Assembly (NCBI RefSeq): GCF_009931615.1
Contig: NZ_CP046620.1
Location: forward strand, 3,332,501 to 3,396,500
DNA: 64,000 nucleotides
Direction of reading: 5' to 3'
DNA from: Algicella marina
Lineage (GTDB): Bacteria > Pseudomonadota > Alphaproteobacteria > Rhodobacterales > Rhodobacteraceae
In this document: one piece after another, positions 47,299-56,303 of the stretch
How positions within the stretch are numbered: position 1 is the stretch's first letter
Layout: the number at the start of each line of letters is the position of its first letter
The notes under the pieces: model-generated
Database searches by the model: none
Seen by the model: the letters and a program-made list of their open reading frames with translations, nothing else
What the model was told of the DNA's origin: nothing
Position numbers and translations under genes: made by a program

Positions 47299-48422
47299 GC
47301 CGGTACCGAGGCGCGGGTGGGGAGAAGACCGCTGCGTTTGAGGGTGAAGGATTGTTTGTAGGAGCCGCGCGACAGGTCGTGTGTGACGCTGTCGATGTAA
47401 TGTACCCCGTCGAAGGCCCGGCCCGCGCCGCGCACGCCGACGAGGGAGCGGGCGCGGAGGATGCGGCCGTAGCGGAGGACATCTATCCGGCCGCGTCCCG
47501 AAACCGGGTCGGCCTTCTGCGCCGCCGCCGCAAAGCCGCGCACCACGGCTTCGAACGGGTTGAGGTTGGCGGTATTGGTCAGGCGATTGATCTTCGGCGG
47601 CAGCGGCGGAATGGCACCGAGCGGAGGCTGAAAAGGGATTTCGCCGGGGATGGGTATGGGGATCGGGGCCTTGGTGAGGGCGTTCTGGATATAGACGACG
47701 GGAATTTCGACCTCGTCCTTGCCGAAAGTGAAGGACAGGTCTTCGCAATTGGTAGAGAAGCCGCTCTCGATGGTGAGCGCCGGCTGCACTTCGCCGATGC
47801 GGATTTCCGGGCCCCAGTAGGCGATAGAGGTGGCGGGCGCGGGGCCGGGCTTGAGAAAGAAGGTATAGCCGGCTTCGCGGGCGAGGTTGCGGATATAGTC
47901 CAGATCCTTGTCCTGGTGGCGGGGGATCTTTTCCGTCGGCAGGGGCGGGCCTTCGAGGCTGGGTATGACCTGCGGGATGATGCCGAGCCAGGCATATTTC
48001 GCGAGGATGAGGTTAACCCGCGCGAAGGGCGGCATTGCAGGATAGGGCAGGCCCGAGAAGTCGAAGAAGGCCATCGTTGCCGTCAGGTCCTTGCCGGTGA
48101 CGTTGAGGGTCGCAGGCTGGCCGGAGGTGCCGGGCTGCATGTCCGTCTTCGTCACGACACCGTTGATGAGGCTGGTGGCCTTTCCGTTGATGGTGGCGAC
48201 AAGGGCGACACGCAGAATCGGCAGGGCGGAGCCACCCGCGAGCAGGAAGATGGTGTTGAGGGGCGAATCCTTCTCCAGCGCGAAAGACAGTTCGAAACCG
48301 GACTGGGTGTCGCCCGTGTTCTCCATCACCTTGACGGCCTGCAAGGCCTCCACCACGCCGCGCGGGGCGGGAACGGGCACGCCGGGGCCGAAGAGCACGG
48401 AAATGTCGATGCCCTTGATCAC
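47295..48422 (-). CDS. Late control protein D (gpD/gp27-like) hub protein
   Basis: The 375-residue protein corresponds to the gp27-like hub half of a VgrG. It shows VEALQAVKVMENTGDTQSGFELSFAL, the TLNVTGKDLTATM region, YPAMPPFARVNLILAKYAWLGIIPQVIP and DLDYIRNLAREAGYTFFLKPGP, and ends with HYIDSVTHDLSRGSYKQSFTLKRSG. The hub connects tube to spike. It overlaps its neighbours by four bases on both sides. The role follows from family and position; the sequence is divergent from model phage gpD. Confidence 0.85.
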   Translation of the reverse strand: MIKGIDISVLFGPGVPVPAPRGVVEALQAVKVMENTGDTQSGFELSFALEKDSPLNTIFLLAGGSALPILRVALVATINGKATSLINGVVTKTDMQPGTSGQPATLNVTGKDLTATMAFFDFSGLPYPAMPPFARVNLILAKYAWLGIIPQVIPSLEGPPLPTEKIPRHQDKDLDYIRNLAREAGYTFFLKPGPAPATSIAYWGPEIRIGEVQPALTIESGFSTNCEDLSFTFGKDEVEIPVVYIQNALTKAPIPIPIPGEIPFQPPLGAIPPLPPKINRLTNTANLNPFEAVVRGFAAAAQKADPVSGRGRIDVLRYGRILRARSLVGVRGAGRAFDGVHYIDSVTHDLSRGSYKQSFTLKRSGLLPTRASVPA

Positions 48423-48781
48423 AGCTCCTCCTCCGGGCCGGGCACGCCCTGCGGCAGGGTGAGGCGGACCTCTGTGCCCGGTTTTTCAAGTTCCTCGGCA
48501 AAGAGGGCGCGGTTGGCGTCGCATATCTGCCAGAAGCCTTCCGGGTTGCCAATTGTGGCGGCGGCGATCTGATCCAGCCGCTCGCCTTCCGTCGTGATGC
48601 GGTAGGCCTGTGTCGCGAAAGCTTCAGGTGGCGGCACGAAGCGGCGGGTAACGTAGGTGACGATCCGCCCCGAGGCATCGGTGAGTGTCTTCGTCGGCAG
48701 TCCGGCATAGCGGCTTTCGGGCGGGAAATCTGTGGCCTCGACGATGCCGGCCTCGAACATGGCCTGAATGGGGTTCTTCAT
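48419..48781 (-). CDS. LysM-domain baseplate/hub protein
   Basis: This 120-residue protein has a LysM/tail-X-like module: AYRITTEGERLDQIAAATIGNPEGFWQICDANRALFAEELEKPGTEVRLTLP. In contractile tails such proteins seal the hub or connect tube and baseplate. It lies between the CIS tube-like protein and gpD, which in Afp-type systems is the place of Afp7 (LysM-containing). It overlaps both flanking genes by four bases. Confidence 0.75.
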   Translation of the reverse strand: MKNPIQAMFEAGIVEATDFPPESRYAGLPTKTLTDASGRIVTYVTRRFVPPPEAFATQAYRITTEGERLDQIAAATIGNPEGFWQICDANRALFAEELEKPGTEVRLTLPQGVPGPEEEL

Positions 48782-49434
48782 GGCAGAGCTCCCACGCCAA
48801 GGGCCGAGAGGGCGCCGCCGAGCGATTTGGTGGCGAGGTTTTCCTTGCTCTGAAGGTACGCCATGTAGAGGCCCGAGCCGCGATGCCGGAAGCCGAGATC
48901 ATCAACGGAGAGGACGCGGAGCGACAGCGAGACCTTGGCGCGGATCGGGTTGAGCGTCGCGTCGAAATATTCCTCCGTTATTGACAGGGAGGTGACGCGG
49001 ACAGGCACGATGCGTTTGGCCGACCAGACGAAAAGCGCGAGCGGCGTTTCGGCGGGTGTGATCTCGAAAGAGCCTGCCGTGGCCTGGGCGTTCTGCCGTT
49101 CGAGCTGGGCAGAGGTGGGGTGGATTAGCGTCTCCAGCGCCGAGAGGGCGGGAAAGATGCCGGATTCCACCGTGTCGGGGTTCTGATCGGGAAATTCGAG
49201 CTGGTCGGTGGCATCCATCTCAGCCTCCAGCGTGATCGTCTCCACCGCCGGGCCGGTGAGGCGCAGGGGCTGCGAGCGATCCGGCTCATCCGCGATCCCC
49301 TGCACTTCGAGCGAGCGCGAAAGCGTCTCCGAGGCATATTGCAGCGTGATAATCCGCTCCACATTGCCACTTTCGGGCGAGATCAGCACGAGGCCCGCAC
49401 GGGTAAGCTTGGGGGATCTGGGGAAGCCTGTCAT
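48778..49434 (-). CDS. eCIS tube-initiator/hub protein (Afp7-like N-terminal domain)
   Basis: This 218-residue protein resembles the contractile-injection tube/hub domain: KLTRAGLVLISPESGNVERIITLQYASETLSRSLEVQG and LTGPAVETITLEAEMDATDQLEFPDQN. It further has TPLALFVWSAKRIVPVRVTSLSITEEYFDATLNPIRAKVSLSLRVLS. It probably forms the first ring between tube and hub. ATG 49434 has GGAG at a spacing of five and starts just after the DUF4157 stop; GTG 49440 overlapping that stop (GTGA) is the alternative. The Afp7 homologue is split here into this protein and the LysM one. Confidence 0.78.
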   Translation of the reverse strand: MTGFPRSPKLTRAGLVLISPESGNVERIITLQYASETLSRSLEVQGIADEPDRSQPLRLTGPAVETITLEAEMDATDQLEFPDQNPDTVESGIFPALSALETLIHPTSAQLERQNAQATAGSFEITPAETPLALFVWSAKRIVPVRVTSLSITEEYFDATLNPIRAKVSLSLRVLSVDDLGFRHRGSGLYMAYLQSKENLATKSLGGALSALGVGALP

Positions 49435-49436
49435 GG

Positions 49437-52400
49437 TCACTCCGTTATAAGGTTCGCCGTGGTGGTGGTTCTTCTGTCCGGGAATGTGCCGCGAGATCGG
49501 CCGGACGCGTCGAACATCTCGGCGGGGTCAAGGATGAGCCGGACCGTGTTCTCCGGAGTCGGGACACCGATTACTGTGAAATGGATAGCCCCGGCGACCA
49601 TGTCCCCTTCGTGCATCAAAGCGACAAAGGCGGTGCCGTCCGCTCCGTCCGTATAGGCGAAACCGCTGGGCGGGGTTATTATACTCAGAGCCGGTTCCGA
49701 TGCTATGAATTCACGGACCCGGCGAATGAGGTCCGCCCTTGTCGGTTGCTCGGGTTCCGGAGATTGTTCGACGCCGCCCACGGCCGGCGGTTCCGTAGTG
49801 CTTTCGCCACCTTCGGTCGTGCCCTCTTCCGTGTCGGGGTGGCTGGTGGAATTTGGGGGCGTTTCGAGTTCCGCGTCGGGTGAACTGCCCTCGCCTTCAC
49901 TTTCGCTCTCGGCTTCCCCTCCCCCTTCCGCCTCGGCTCCGGACCGGATTCCCTCCACAGCGCGGGCGAGGGACGACATGATCTCGTCCAGCGAACGACC
50001 GCGCGCAGGGGCTAGCCGTTCGATCAGTTGGCTCGCCTCTTCGCGGGTCAGATCACTCGGTACCGTGGCGAGGAAGCGTCGGACGGCTTCGTCGTTGACC
50101 TCCGGACCCTCGCCGGAATTGCCGATCATGGAACGGAAGAGACGCTCCGCCTCGGGACTTGCGGATAGCCGTTCACGGAGAGCGTCCGATACGCCGGGGA
50201 TGGGTTCCTGTTCCGCCGTGGCCGGCGGCGCGGGATCCTCGCTTTCGCCTTGGCTTTCGGAGCCACCAGGGGAGGCGGGCTGCGGCAATTCATCCGTGAT
50301 CGGGCGACCCTCGCGACGCGCGTCGATCATCCGGCGAAGCGTTTCGGCGGTCGGCGCGGGGCCTGTTCCGGTTGCGCTCTCCGCGCTTGTGCTTTCGCTG
50401 GCCGTCGCCAGCATTCGCAGGTCTTCGTCCGAGAAAGCATCCGGATCGGCGGCGATGGCATCCATCATCTGCTGATTTATCGCGCGTTGGGCATCGGTGA
50501 GATCGCCGGAACGGGCCGCTTGCTCGAGAGCGGCACGAAGTTCGGGATCGGCCTCCAGCCGGGCACGAAGTTCGTCCGGCACCGGTATACCGTCCTGGGT
50601 CATGGCGTCGAAGACAGCTTCCAGCGGATCCGATCCGCCGCCCGGGCTGGCCTGCACCCTGTCCGAATAAAAGACAACAAGTACCGCGATTGCTGCCGCC
50701 TGCGCATATTTCTGGGCCGGGCCGCCGGCGTTGCGCTTCGCAAAGCTGTATAGAACCGCCCCTGCGGTGGCGACCATGGCAGCAATGGGAAGTTCGACGG
50801 GAACCTCCACGGGTTCGGGTCGAGGAAATTCAATTACATTGTCGTCGGGTTCCTCCTCCGGGCCTTCGGGCTCGTGGGGTCGCGGTTCCGGGCGTGTCTC
50901 CGGCCGTGTTTCGGGAACTGTTTCGGGCGGTGCCGGGACGGGTACGGGCACGTCAGGGGTTTCAGGCACGTCGATCGGCCGACGTTCTCCGACTGGGGGC
51001 GCCACTGGCGGGGCGACCGGGCCGTCGATCGGATCTTCGACGTCGCGATCGTCTTCGTCCGTCCGTCTTTCGCGTCGGCGCCGCTCCTCGTCTTCCAGTC
51101 TGCGCGTGCAGCGGCACCGGGGATCACGCACCAGTCGGGACCAGGGAGGGGCGCAGAAATACTGGTACACCCCCGCCTGTATGCGGCAGATGTGAATCTG
51201 CTGGCGCGGGCAACCCGGTGGATAGAATGGTTCAATCATCGGGAATTCCGGAGGCGGATCGCGTTCCAGCAGGCGGACCTCGTCGAACATGCCCCCCTCT
51301 CGCAGTTCGCGGGCGTAATCGTCCAGCTTGTCGAGAGCGGCTTGTCGTTGCCTGCCGGCATCATCGAATGGCTTCAGTTCACCGATGTAGATGACCCGCA
51401 TTCCGTATTCTTCGGTGATGAGCGACAGATCGACTTTCGGCGTGAACGGCGCTGTTTCACCCTCTGGCACCGTAGGTACGGGAAATTCCATCGAACCGCC
51501 CGGCGGGATCATATCTGGGTATCTGCCGAAGAATGCGTACTGAACCAGACTGTGCACGAATGTGCCGGTGAAGGGGGCGCTTCCTATGCAAACGCCGCAT
51601 CCGGCTGCGGCGCCGCGCCGCATCCGCTCCGGTGGACACTGGCGCTGGATCCTCGCCGAGCTGTCGCCGATGCGCGAGACAGGAAGGGCAGGCTGGCGCC
51701 TGAGTGTGGTTTGTCCATCTGCGTTGAGAGGTCCCCCACCCCCCTGCTGCAGCGTATGCGTCAGCTCATGCGCCATCAGCCTTCTGCCCTCCGTCGTCTC
51801 CGGGCTGAGCTGGCCGGGCGCGAAGGCGATGTGGTTGCGCAGGGTATAGGCGCGGGCGCCGATGCTGCGGGCGGCCTGTCCAGCGGTCGCGTCGGCGTGG
51901 AGGCGGACGGTGGAGAGGTCGTGGCCGAAGCGGGGTTCGAAATAGGCGCGCTCAGAGGGTGAGAGGGGGCGGCCGCCACGGGCGACGGCGGCGCCGGCGC
52001 GGGAGATTGCATTGCCGCTGGGTGATCGCCCGGGACGTGGGGATGCGCCGCCGGCCGGTGACGGGCCGGTGACGGCCTTGGCCTGCATCAACTCCTCTTC
52101 CTGACCCTCATCAATCCGCTGAATTACTTCCGGTTTCGTCTGAAGGGACTCTTCCTCGTCCTCCATCCGTTGCAGGCTCCCGTCCTTCGCCTGCATCATC
52201 AACTCTTCGTCCTCCTCTTGTCGCTGCATCGGTTCCTCCTGCCGTTGGACAAGCGGAGTGGCGGTGATGGGGGCCGGGTTGGCTGGCAGGGGGCTGGCGA
52301 CGATGCGGTCAGCAATGCGGTCGGCCTCCTGCTCATAGGCATCGCCCGGAGCACCGATTGTCAGCTTGGGCTGAAGCGCATCGTCCTCGCGGCAACTGGC

Positions 52401-52478
52401 GCATGAACCGCCGCACTCGCAGGCCCGCTGGAGCGTCGCTGTGGCCGGAGCCTCGGTAGCGAGAGCGGCGTGGCTCAT
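49437..52478 (-). CDS. DUF4157 protein with nuclease-like core and hydrophobic helices (putative eCIS cargo)
   Basis: The 1013-residue protein starts with a Cys cluster (C-x-C-x3-C-x2-C, residues 20-29) and Gln/Glu-rich repeats (residues 75-135). A DUF4157 domain follows (about 160-250) with HELTH at 236-240. Residues ~300-400 have PKVD (Asp350) and GELK (Glu367, Lys369) followed by RQAALDKLDDYAREL, a PD-(D/E)xK-like arrangement. A Pro/Glu-rich linker (500-560), two hydrophobic stretches (about 564-578, 590-604) and an acidic, Ser-rich C-terminal region complete it. DUF4157 is known to be enriched in eCIS loci. Cargo role and nuclease fold are inferred. Confidence 0.7.
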   Translation of the reverse strand: MSHAALATEAPATATLQRACECGGSCASCREDDALQPKLTIGAPGDAYEQEADRIADRIVASPLPANPAPITATPLVQRQEEPMQRQEEDEELMMQAKDGSLQRMEDEEESLQTKPEVIQRIDEGQEEELMQAKAVTGPSPAGGASPRPGRSPSGNAISRAGAAVARGGRPLSPSERAYFEPRFGHDLSTVRLHADATAGQAARSIGARAYTLRNHIAFAPGQLSPETTEGRRLMAHELTHTLQQGGGGPLNADGQTTLRRQPALPVSRIGDSSARIQRQCPPERMRRGAAAGCGVCIGSAPFTGTFVHSLVQYAFFGRYPDMIPPGGSMEFPVPTVPEGETAPFTPKVDLSLITEEYGMRVIYIGELKPFDDAGRQRQAALDKLDDYARELREGGMFDEVRLLERDPPPEFPMIEPFYPPGCPRQQIHICRIQAGVYQYFCAPPWSRLVRDPRCRCTRRLEDEERRRRERRTDEDDRDVEDPIDGPVAPPVAPPVGERRPIDVPETPDVPVPVPAPPETVPETRPETRPEPRPHEPEGPEEEPDDNVIEFPRPEPVEVPVELPIAAMVATAGAVLYSFAKRNAGGPAQKYAQAAAIAVLVVFYSDRVQASPGGGSDPLEAVFDAMTQDGIPVPDELRARLEADPELRAALEQAARSGDLTDAQRAINQQMMDAIAADPDAFSDEDLRMLATASESTSAESATGTGPAPTAETLRRMIDARREGRPITDELPQPASPGGSESQGESEDPAPPATAEQEPIPGVSDALRERLSASPEAERLFRSMIGNSGEGPEVNDEAVRRFLATVPSDLTREEASQLIERLAPARGRSLDEIMSSLARAVEGIRSGAEAEGGGEAESESEGEGSSPDAELETPPNSTSHPDTEEGTTEGGESTTEPPAVGGVEQSPEPEQPTRADLIRRVREFIASEPALSIITPPSGFAYTDGADGTAFVALMHEGDMVAGAIHFTVIGVPTPENTVRLILDPAEMFDASGRSRGTFPDRRTTTTANLITE

Positions 52479-54190
52479 GGCGATTTCCTCGCCTTGCGTT
52501 TCATCTGATCAGGCGATGGCGGATCATGTGGTTCGGGTAAACCGTGATCGTCGGCATGGTTTCCGATGATGTTGGGGTCACCGAACGCGCTTTCCGGGGC
52601 TATGCCGCAGAGTGGATCGCCCGTCTGGCAACCTGCCTCCCGTTCCTTGGCAGGGCGGCTGTCCCATGCTTCGCGCAGCACTTCGAGCAGCGCGGCGTTG
52701 CGCGGGTCGTAGGGGTGCATGAGGCTGCGACCGATGCCCCGGATCTCCATGGCAGGGCGCATGCCGAACCGGGCGACGAGGCAACCACGGTAATCTGCAC
52801 TGGTGCCGCCGAGGGCGCAGAGGTCCTGCTCGTTGAAGCGGCGGTCGGAGCGGCTTCGTTCCATCTTGGAGTGCTGTTTCAGCGCGTCCGGGGCTCGCAC
52901 CATCTGGCGGCGGAACACATGGAGCCGGCGGTCGATCCGCATGTTCTCGTTGGTGGCGTGGCTCTCGATGTAGTCGTAGCGGTCCTCGAGACCGAGAAGG
53001 TGATGCGCCTCGTGCGAGAGTGTACCGGCACCCTTCACCCAATTGGTCGAATGTGGCCAGTCCTCCGGGTCGGTCTGCACCTCGAAGACATCATCCCCGG
53101 GCGTATCGACGAACTCGATATTCACCATGTAGCCGGGCTGGGCGGATTCCTTCTCGATGGCATCTTCCAGCGCCTTGACGTTCTCCACGTCCAGCGGCTG
53201 GCCGTTGGCGCCCACGGTCACGCGGACTTTCATGTACACCAGAATGTTTGTGGGATCGCTGTCGTCTATCAGGAAGGTCTTGCCCTGATTCCCCGTTGCC
53301 TTGCGCCAGCCCTTGTGTTCCGTCGGATGTGCGACGGCCTCCTCCATCTGCGAGAGGCCGAAGGCAATAGGATCCCATGCCGTAAAGATTCGAAGGGTTT
53401 CATTCCCTGCGCGTTGCGTCATTGCCGCACGTTCGTTCTTTGCGGTTTGCTTGCGGTTGGCCGGAACGGTGTCGAACAGGGCCTTGAGTTCCGTGATGTA
53501 GTACATGGGGCAGGCGCTGGCGCGGGCACCGTCGATGATCTGGTCGGCGGCCTCCTTCCCTTCCTGCGCAATCGGGTCTTTCGGGAATTTTTTGGCGACC
53601 TCGGCGAGCCGCTTGCTGTAATTCCCGTGGGCGTGAATCTCGTCCACCATGGTTTCAAAATCATCCATGTCGCCCTCCGGGATCCTATTCGCGTCCGAAG
53701 GACAGGTACGTCGGATGGTGCCGGCGCTTCCCTGCTGGAGTGTATGGGTGATCTCGTGTGCAAGGAGGTGCCGGCCCGCGGGCGTGCCGGGGCGGTACTG
53801 GCCAGGTGCGAAGGCGATGTGGTTGCGGTGTGCGTAAGCGGTGGCGCCGATGGCCTGCGCGGCACCGGCGGCAGTGGCGCCGGTGTGGATACGGACGGCC
53901 GAGAGATTACGACCGAAAGCGGGCTCCAGGAAGGCGCGGTCCGGGGCTGTCAGCGGCTGGCCGCCTGTGCGTATCGCCCGTGCGGCGCGGGCGACCGGTG
54001 CCGCCGCGGCGGGACCGGGCCCGACAGCCGAGGGACTGACCGTCGGCGAAGTTGCCGCCAAGATCGGAGCGGCGAGACCGCCGCGCATGATCCGGGCTGC
54101 CGTCTGATCGGCCTCCCGCTCCTGTACATCACCGAGTTGACCAAGGCGGACAGGGGGAGGTGTGGCGTGGCGTTTTGCCTGAACTCTCAT
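52475..54190 (-). CDS. DUF4157 protein with metzincin-like protease domain (putative eCIS cargo)
   Basis: Of 571 residues, the first ~160 are a DUF4157 domain (FLEPAFGRNLSAVRIHTGA... with HEITH at 145-149). The remainder has LSHEAHHLLGLEDRYD, i.e. HExxHxxGxxD at 393-403, and a Met-turn-like GRSLMHPYD (Met491). That is the complete metzincin zinc-protease signature with Asp as third ligand. Disulfide-capable Cys occur at 162, 227, 458, 470 and in the GCQTGDPLCG segment. No signal peptide. The layout suggests a DUF4157 loading module plus a protease effector; activity and cargo status are inference. Confidence 0.8.
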   Translation of the reverse strand: MRVQAKRHATPPPVRLGQLGDVQEREADQTAARIMRGGLAAPILAATSPTVSPSAVGPGPAAAAPVARAARAIRTGGQPLTAPDRAFLEPAFGRNLSAVRIHTGATAAGAAQAIGATAYAHRNHIAFAPGQYRPGTPAGRHLLAHEITHTLQQGSAGTIRRTCPSDANRIPEGDMDDFETMVDEIHAHGNYSKRLAEVAKKFPKDPIAQEGKEAADQIIDGARASACPMYYITELKALFDTVPANRKQTAKNERAAMTQRAGNETLRIFTAWDPIAFGLSQMEEAVAHPTEHKGWRKATGNQGKTFLIDDSDPTNILVYMKVRVTVGANGQPLDVENVKALEDAIEKESAQPGYMVNIEFVDTPGDDVFEVQTDPEDWPHSTNWVKGAGTLSHEAHHLLGLEDRYDYIESHATNENMRIDRRLHVFRRQMVRAPDALKQHSKMERSRSDRRFNEQDLCALGGTSADYRGCLVARFGMRPAMEIRGIGRSLMHPYDPRNAALLEVLREAWDSRPAKEREAGCQTGDPLCGIAPESAFGDPNIIGNHADDHGLPEPHDPPSPDQMKRKARKSP

Positions 54191-54417
54191 CCCTGCACCG
54201 CCTTGACTGTTGCCGCAGCGACGCGCGATGACAGATTTTGCCTGCCGGAGGGGACTTCCGCCACCGCGTGGGCACGGGTGCCGGCGCCACCAAGGGCTTG
54301 CAGGCCGTGGGTCGCGACATGCGCGCCAATTTCCGCCTCCAGCGCGGCGGCAATTTCCCGGCGGGAGAGGCCCGGCGAGTCGGAGACGATTTCACCAATA
54401 TGGACGCGAATTTTCAT
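54187..54417 (-). CDS. Small eCIS-associated protein (76 residues)
   Basis: The protein starts MKIRVHIGEIV and continues with a helical Ala/Glu-rich region (REIAAALEAEIGAHV). Short proteins with a similar I-x-V-H-I start are often found next to AAA and DUF4157 genes in eCIS loci (pattern recalled, not searched). It overlaps the AAA gene and the first DUF4157 gene by four bases each. The IHIG motif also occurs near the C-terminus of the Pro-rich protein of this cluster. A chaperone or adaptor role is possible; function unknown. Confidence 0.65.
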   Translation of the reverse strand: MKIRVHIGEIVSDSPGLSRREIAAALEAEIGAHVATHGLQALGGAGTRAHAVAEVPSGRQNLSSRVAAATVKAVQG

Positions 54418-56303
54418 CTGAATGCCTCCATTTCCGCATTGGTGAACGGCTTTTCCAGTTTGGTGTACTCCCGTCGGGCGGCACGGCGGATATGGCCCAT
54501 GGTCACCGGTTCAGGTGCCTGTGCGGCGAGATAGGCGGCGTTGAGCGCGATTGAGCGGATCGAGCCACCGGCGACGGAGAGGCGGGCGAGTGACGGTGGC
54601 GAAAGGCCTTCGGTGGGCGTGTTTTCCGGAAAGATGCGGCGCCAGATTTCGGCGCGCGCTGCTGTATCGGGAAAAGGAAATGTAAGGACGTACCGCAGCC
54701 GGCGGAGAAAGGCAGTATCGACAGCGCCCTTCTGGTTCGTTGTCAGGATAGCTAGGCCCGAATAGGCCTCCATCCGTTGCAACAGGTAGCTGACCTCGAC
54801 ATTGGCATAGCGGTCGTGGCTGTCCTTCACTTCGGAGCGTTTGCCGAACAGCGCATCGGCCTCGTCGAACAGCAGGATGGCACCGCTGTGCTCGGCGGCA
54901 GTGAAGATGCGGGCGAGGTTCTTCTCCGTCTCGCCGATGTATTTGGAGACGATCTGCGAGAGATCGATCCGGTAGAGATCGAGCTGCAATTCGCCGGCCA
55001 GCACCTCTGCGGCCAATGTCTTGCCAGTGCCGGAAGGGCCGGCGAACAGGGCGGCGGCGCCAAGGCCGCGCGGGCTTTTACCGCGCCAGCCCCAGCTCTC
55101 GTTGACGACCCAGGCGTCGCGCATGTGGCCGGTGAGATCGTGCAGCAGTGCAAGCTGATCCTGCGGCAAGACGAGATCCACCCATCTGGCGTTGCTGTCG
55201 ATGCGGTCGGCGAGGCCATCGAGGGCGCGGCGGCCCTGCAGCCGGGCTGCCTGCCAGAGTTCGGGGGCGAGGGCCTCTGGCAGCGTCGCCCGATCCAGCG
55301 TGGCGGTGGCGGCGCGGATGGCTGAGGGTGCAAGCGCAAATTGCGACGAAATGCGGTCCAGTGCCGGGCCGAGGATGTCGGCCCTGTGCCCGAGGGCCGT
55401 GTGCCAGAGGGTGCGGCGTTCTGCGCGGCTGGCCTCCGGCAGGTCAAGGCGGAGGATCGGGGCGCGTTCCGGCAGGGCCGGGTCCTCCGCGGAGACGATG
55501 GTGGGACCGGTGATGGTATCGGCAAACCCCTCGTCCGTGCCCTCGAACAGCAGCGCGGAGCCGGAGAGGGCGAGTTCGCGGTCGAGCAGCACGGCAAGGG
55601 CATGCCTTTCCGCCCGCGCCGTCGGCAGATCCTCGGCGCGAATGCGAAAGAGGCTCAGGCCCATGGTCTGGGCGGCTGCGGCGGCAGTGTTGCGTTTGGC
55701 GGCGGCATCGGTGCCGGAGAGGAGGATGACGGGCAGGCGATCCAGCGGCGTTGACCACGCTTCGGTGATCTGCCCCGCAAGGGTGCGTTCGCGACTGGTC
55801 AGGTCCGCCTCCTGCCAGAGGGTTCGGACGACGGCGGTGAGGCGGGCATCGGCGTAGGTGTTTCCGAGCAGGGTGTGGAGAATGCGTTCATCCGTGCAAA
55901 GGGTTTGCTGGTATAGCGGGCCATTGCCGGTGAGTTCCAGCAGGCGCCAGCGGCGCAGGGGGGCTTCGGGTACGAGTGCATCCCAGATGGCGGGGCCGAG
56001 CAGGCGCTGGGCGAGGGCGGTGTCGCAGAGGCCGGTGCCATTGACGGCGTGGATGGCCTCGCCGGTGGCCGGGTCGAGTTCAGCCGCGGCGGAGAGGGTG
56101 AGAAGCTCGAGTTCCGGTTCGTTCAGGTGGAAGATGGCGGCGAGACGCGGCAGAACGCTGCTGTCGGGAACGGCGAAGGGCGGCGGCGTCTGGCCGGCGG
56201 CAAGGGCGCGAAGGCGACTGCGTGTCTGCTCCAGCGCATCCTCCAGCCCTTCGCGGAGCAGGGCGAGCGTCATTTCCGGGCCGGGAGGTTGAGTCAGGGT
56301 CAT
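54414..56303 (-). CDS. AAA+ ATPase of the eCIS (Afp15-like)
   Basis: The 629-residue protein has an N-terminal winged-helix/helical region and two P-loop-like halves; the first (about 190-330) has lost a clear Walker A. The C-terminal AAA+ core has GPSGTGKT (422-429), LLFDEADALFG (Asp480, Glu481), a TTNQKGAVD sensor-1 region and RRLRY arginines. Its family (Afp15/Pvc15) is needed for eCIS assembly or cargo loading. It overlaps the DUF4255 and small-protein genes by four bases. Confidence 0.92.
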   Translation of the reverse strand: MTLTQPPGPEMTLALLREGLEDALEQTRSRLRALAAGQTPPPFAVPDSSVLPRLAAIFHLNEPELELLTLSAAAELDPATGEAIHAVNGTGLCDTALAQRLLGPAIWDALVPEAPLRRWRLLELTGNGPLYQQTLCTDERILHTLLGNTYADARLTAVVRTLWQEADLTSRERTLAGQITEAWSTPLDRLPVILLSGTDAAAKRNTAAAAAQTMGLSLFRIRAEDLPTARAERHALAVLLDRELALSGSALLFEGTDEGFADTITGPTIVSAEDPALPERAPILRLDLPEASRAERRTLWHTALGHRADILGPALDRISSQFALAPSAIRAATATLDRATLPEALAPELWQAARLQGRRALDGLADRIDSNARWVDLVLPQDQLALLHDLTGHMRDAWVVNESWGWRGKSPRGLGAAALFAGPSGTGKTLAAEVLAGELQLDLYRIDLSQIVSKYIGETEKNLARIFTAAEHSGAILLFDEADALFGKRSEVKDSHDRYANVEVSYLLQRMEAYSGLAILTTNQKGAVDTAFLRRLRYVLTFPFPDTAARAEIWRRIFPENTPTEGLSPPSLARLSVAGGSIRSIALNAAYLAAQAPEPVTMGHIRRAARREYTKLEKPFTNAEMEAFR

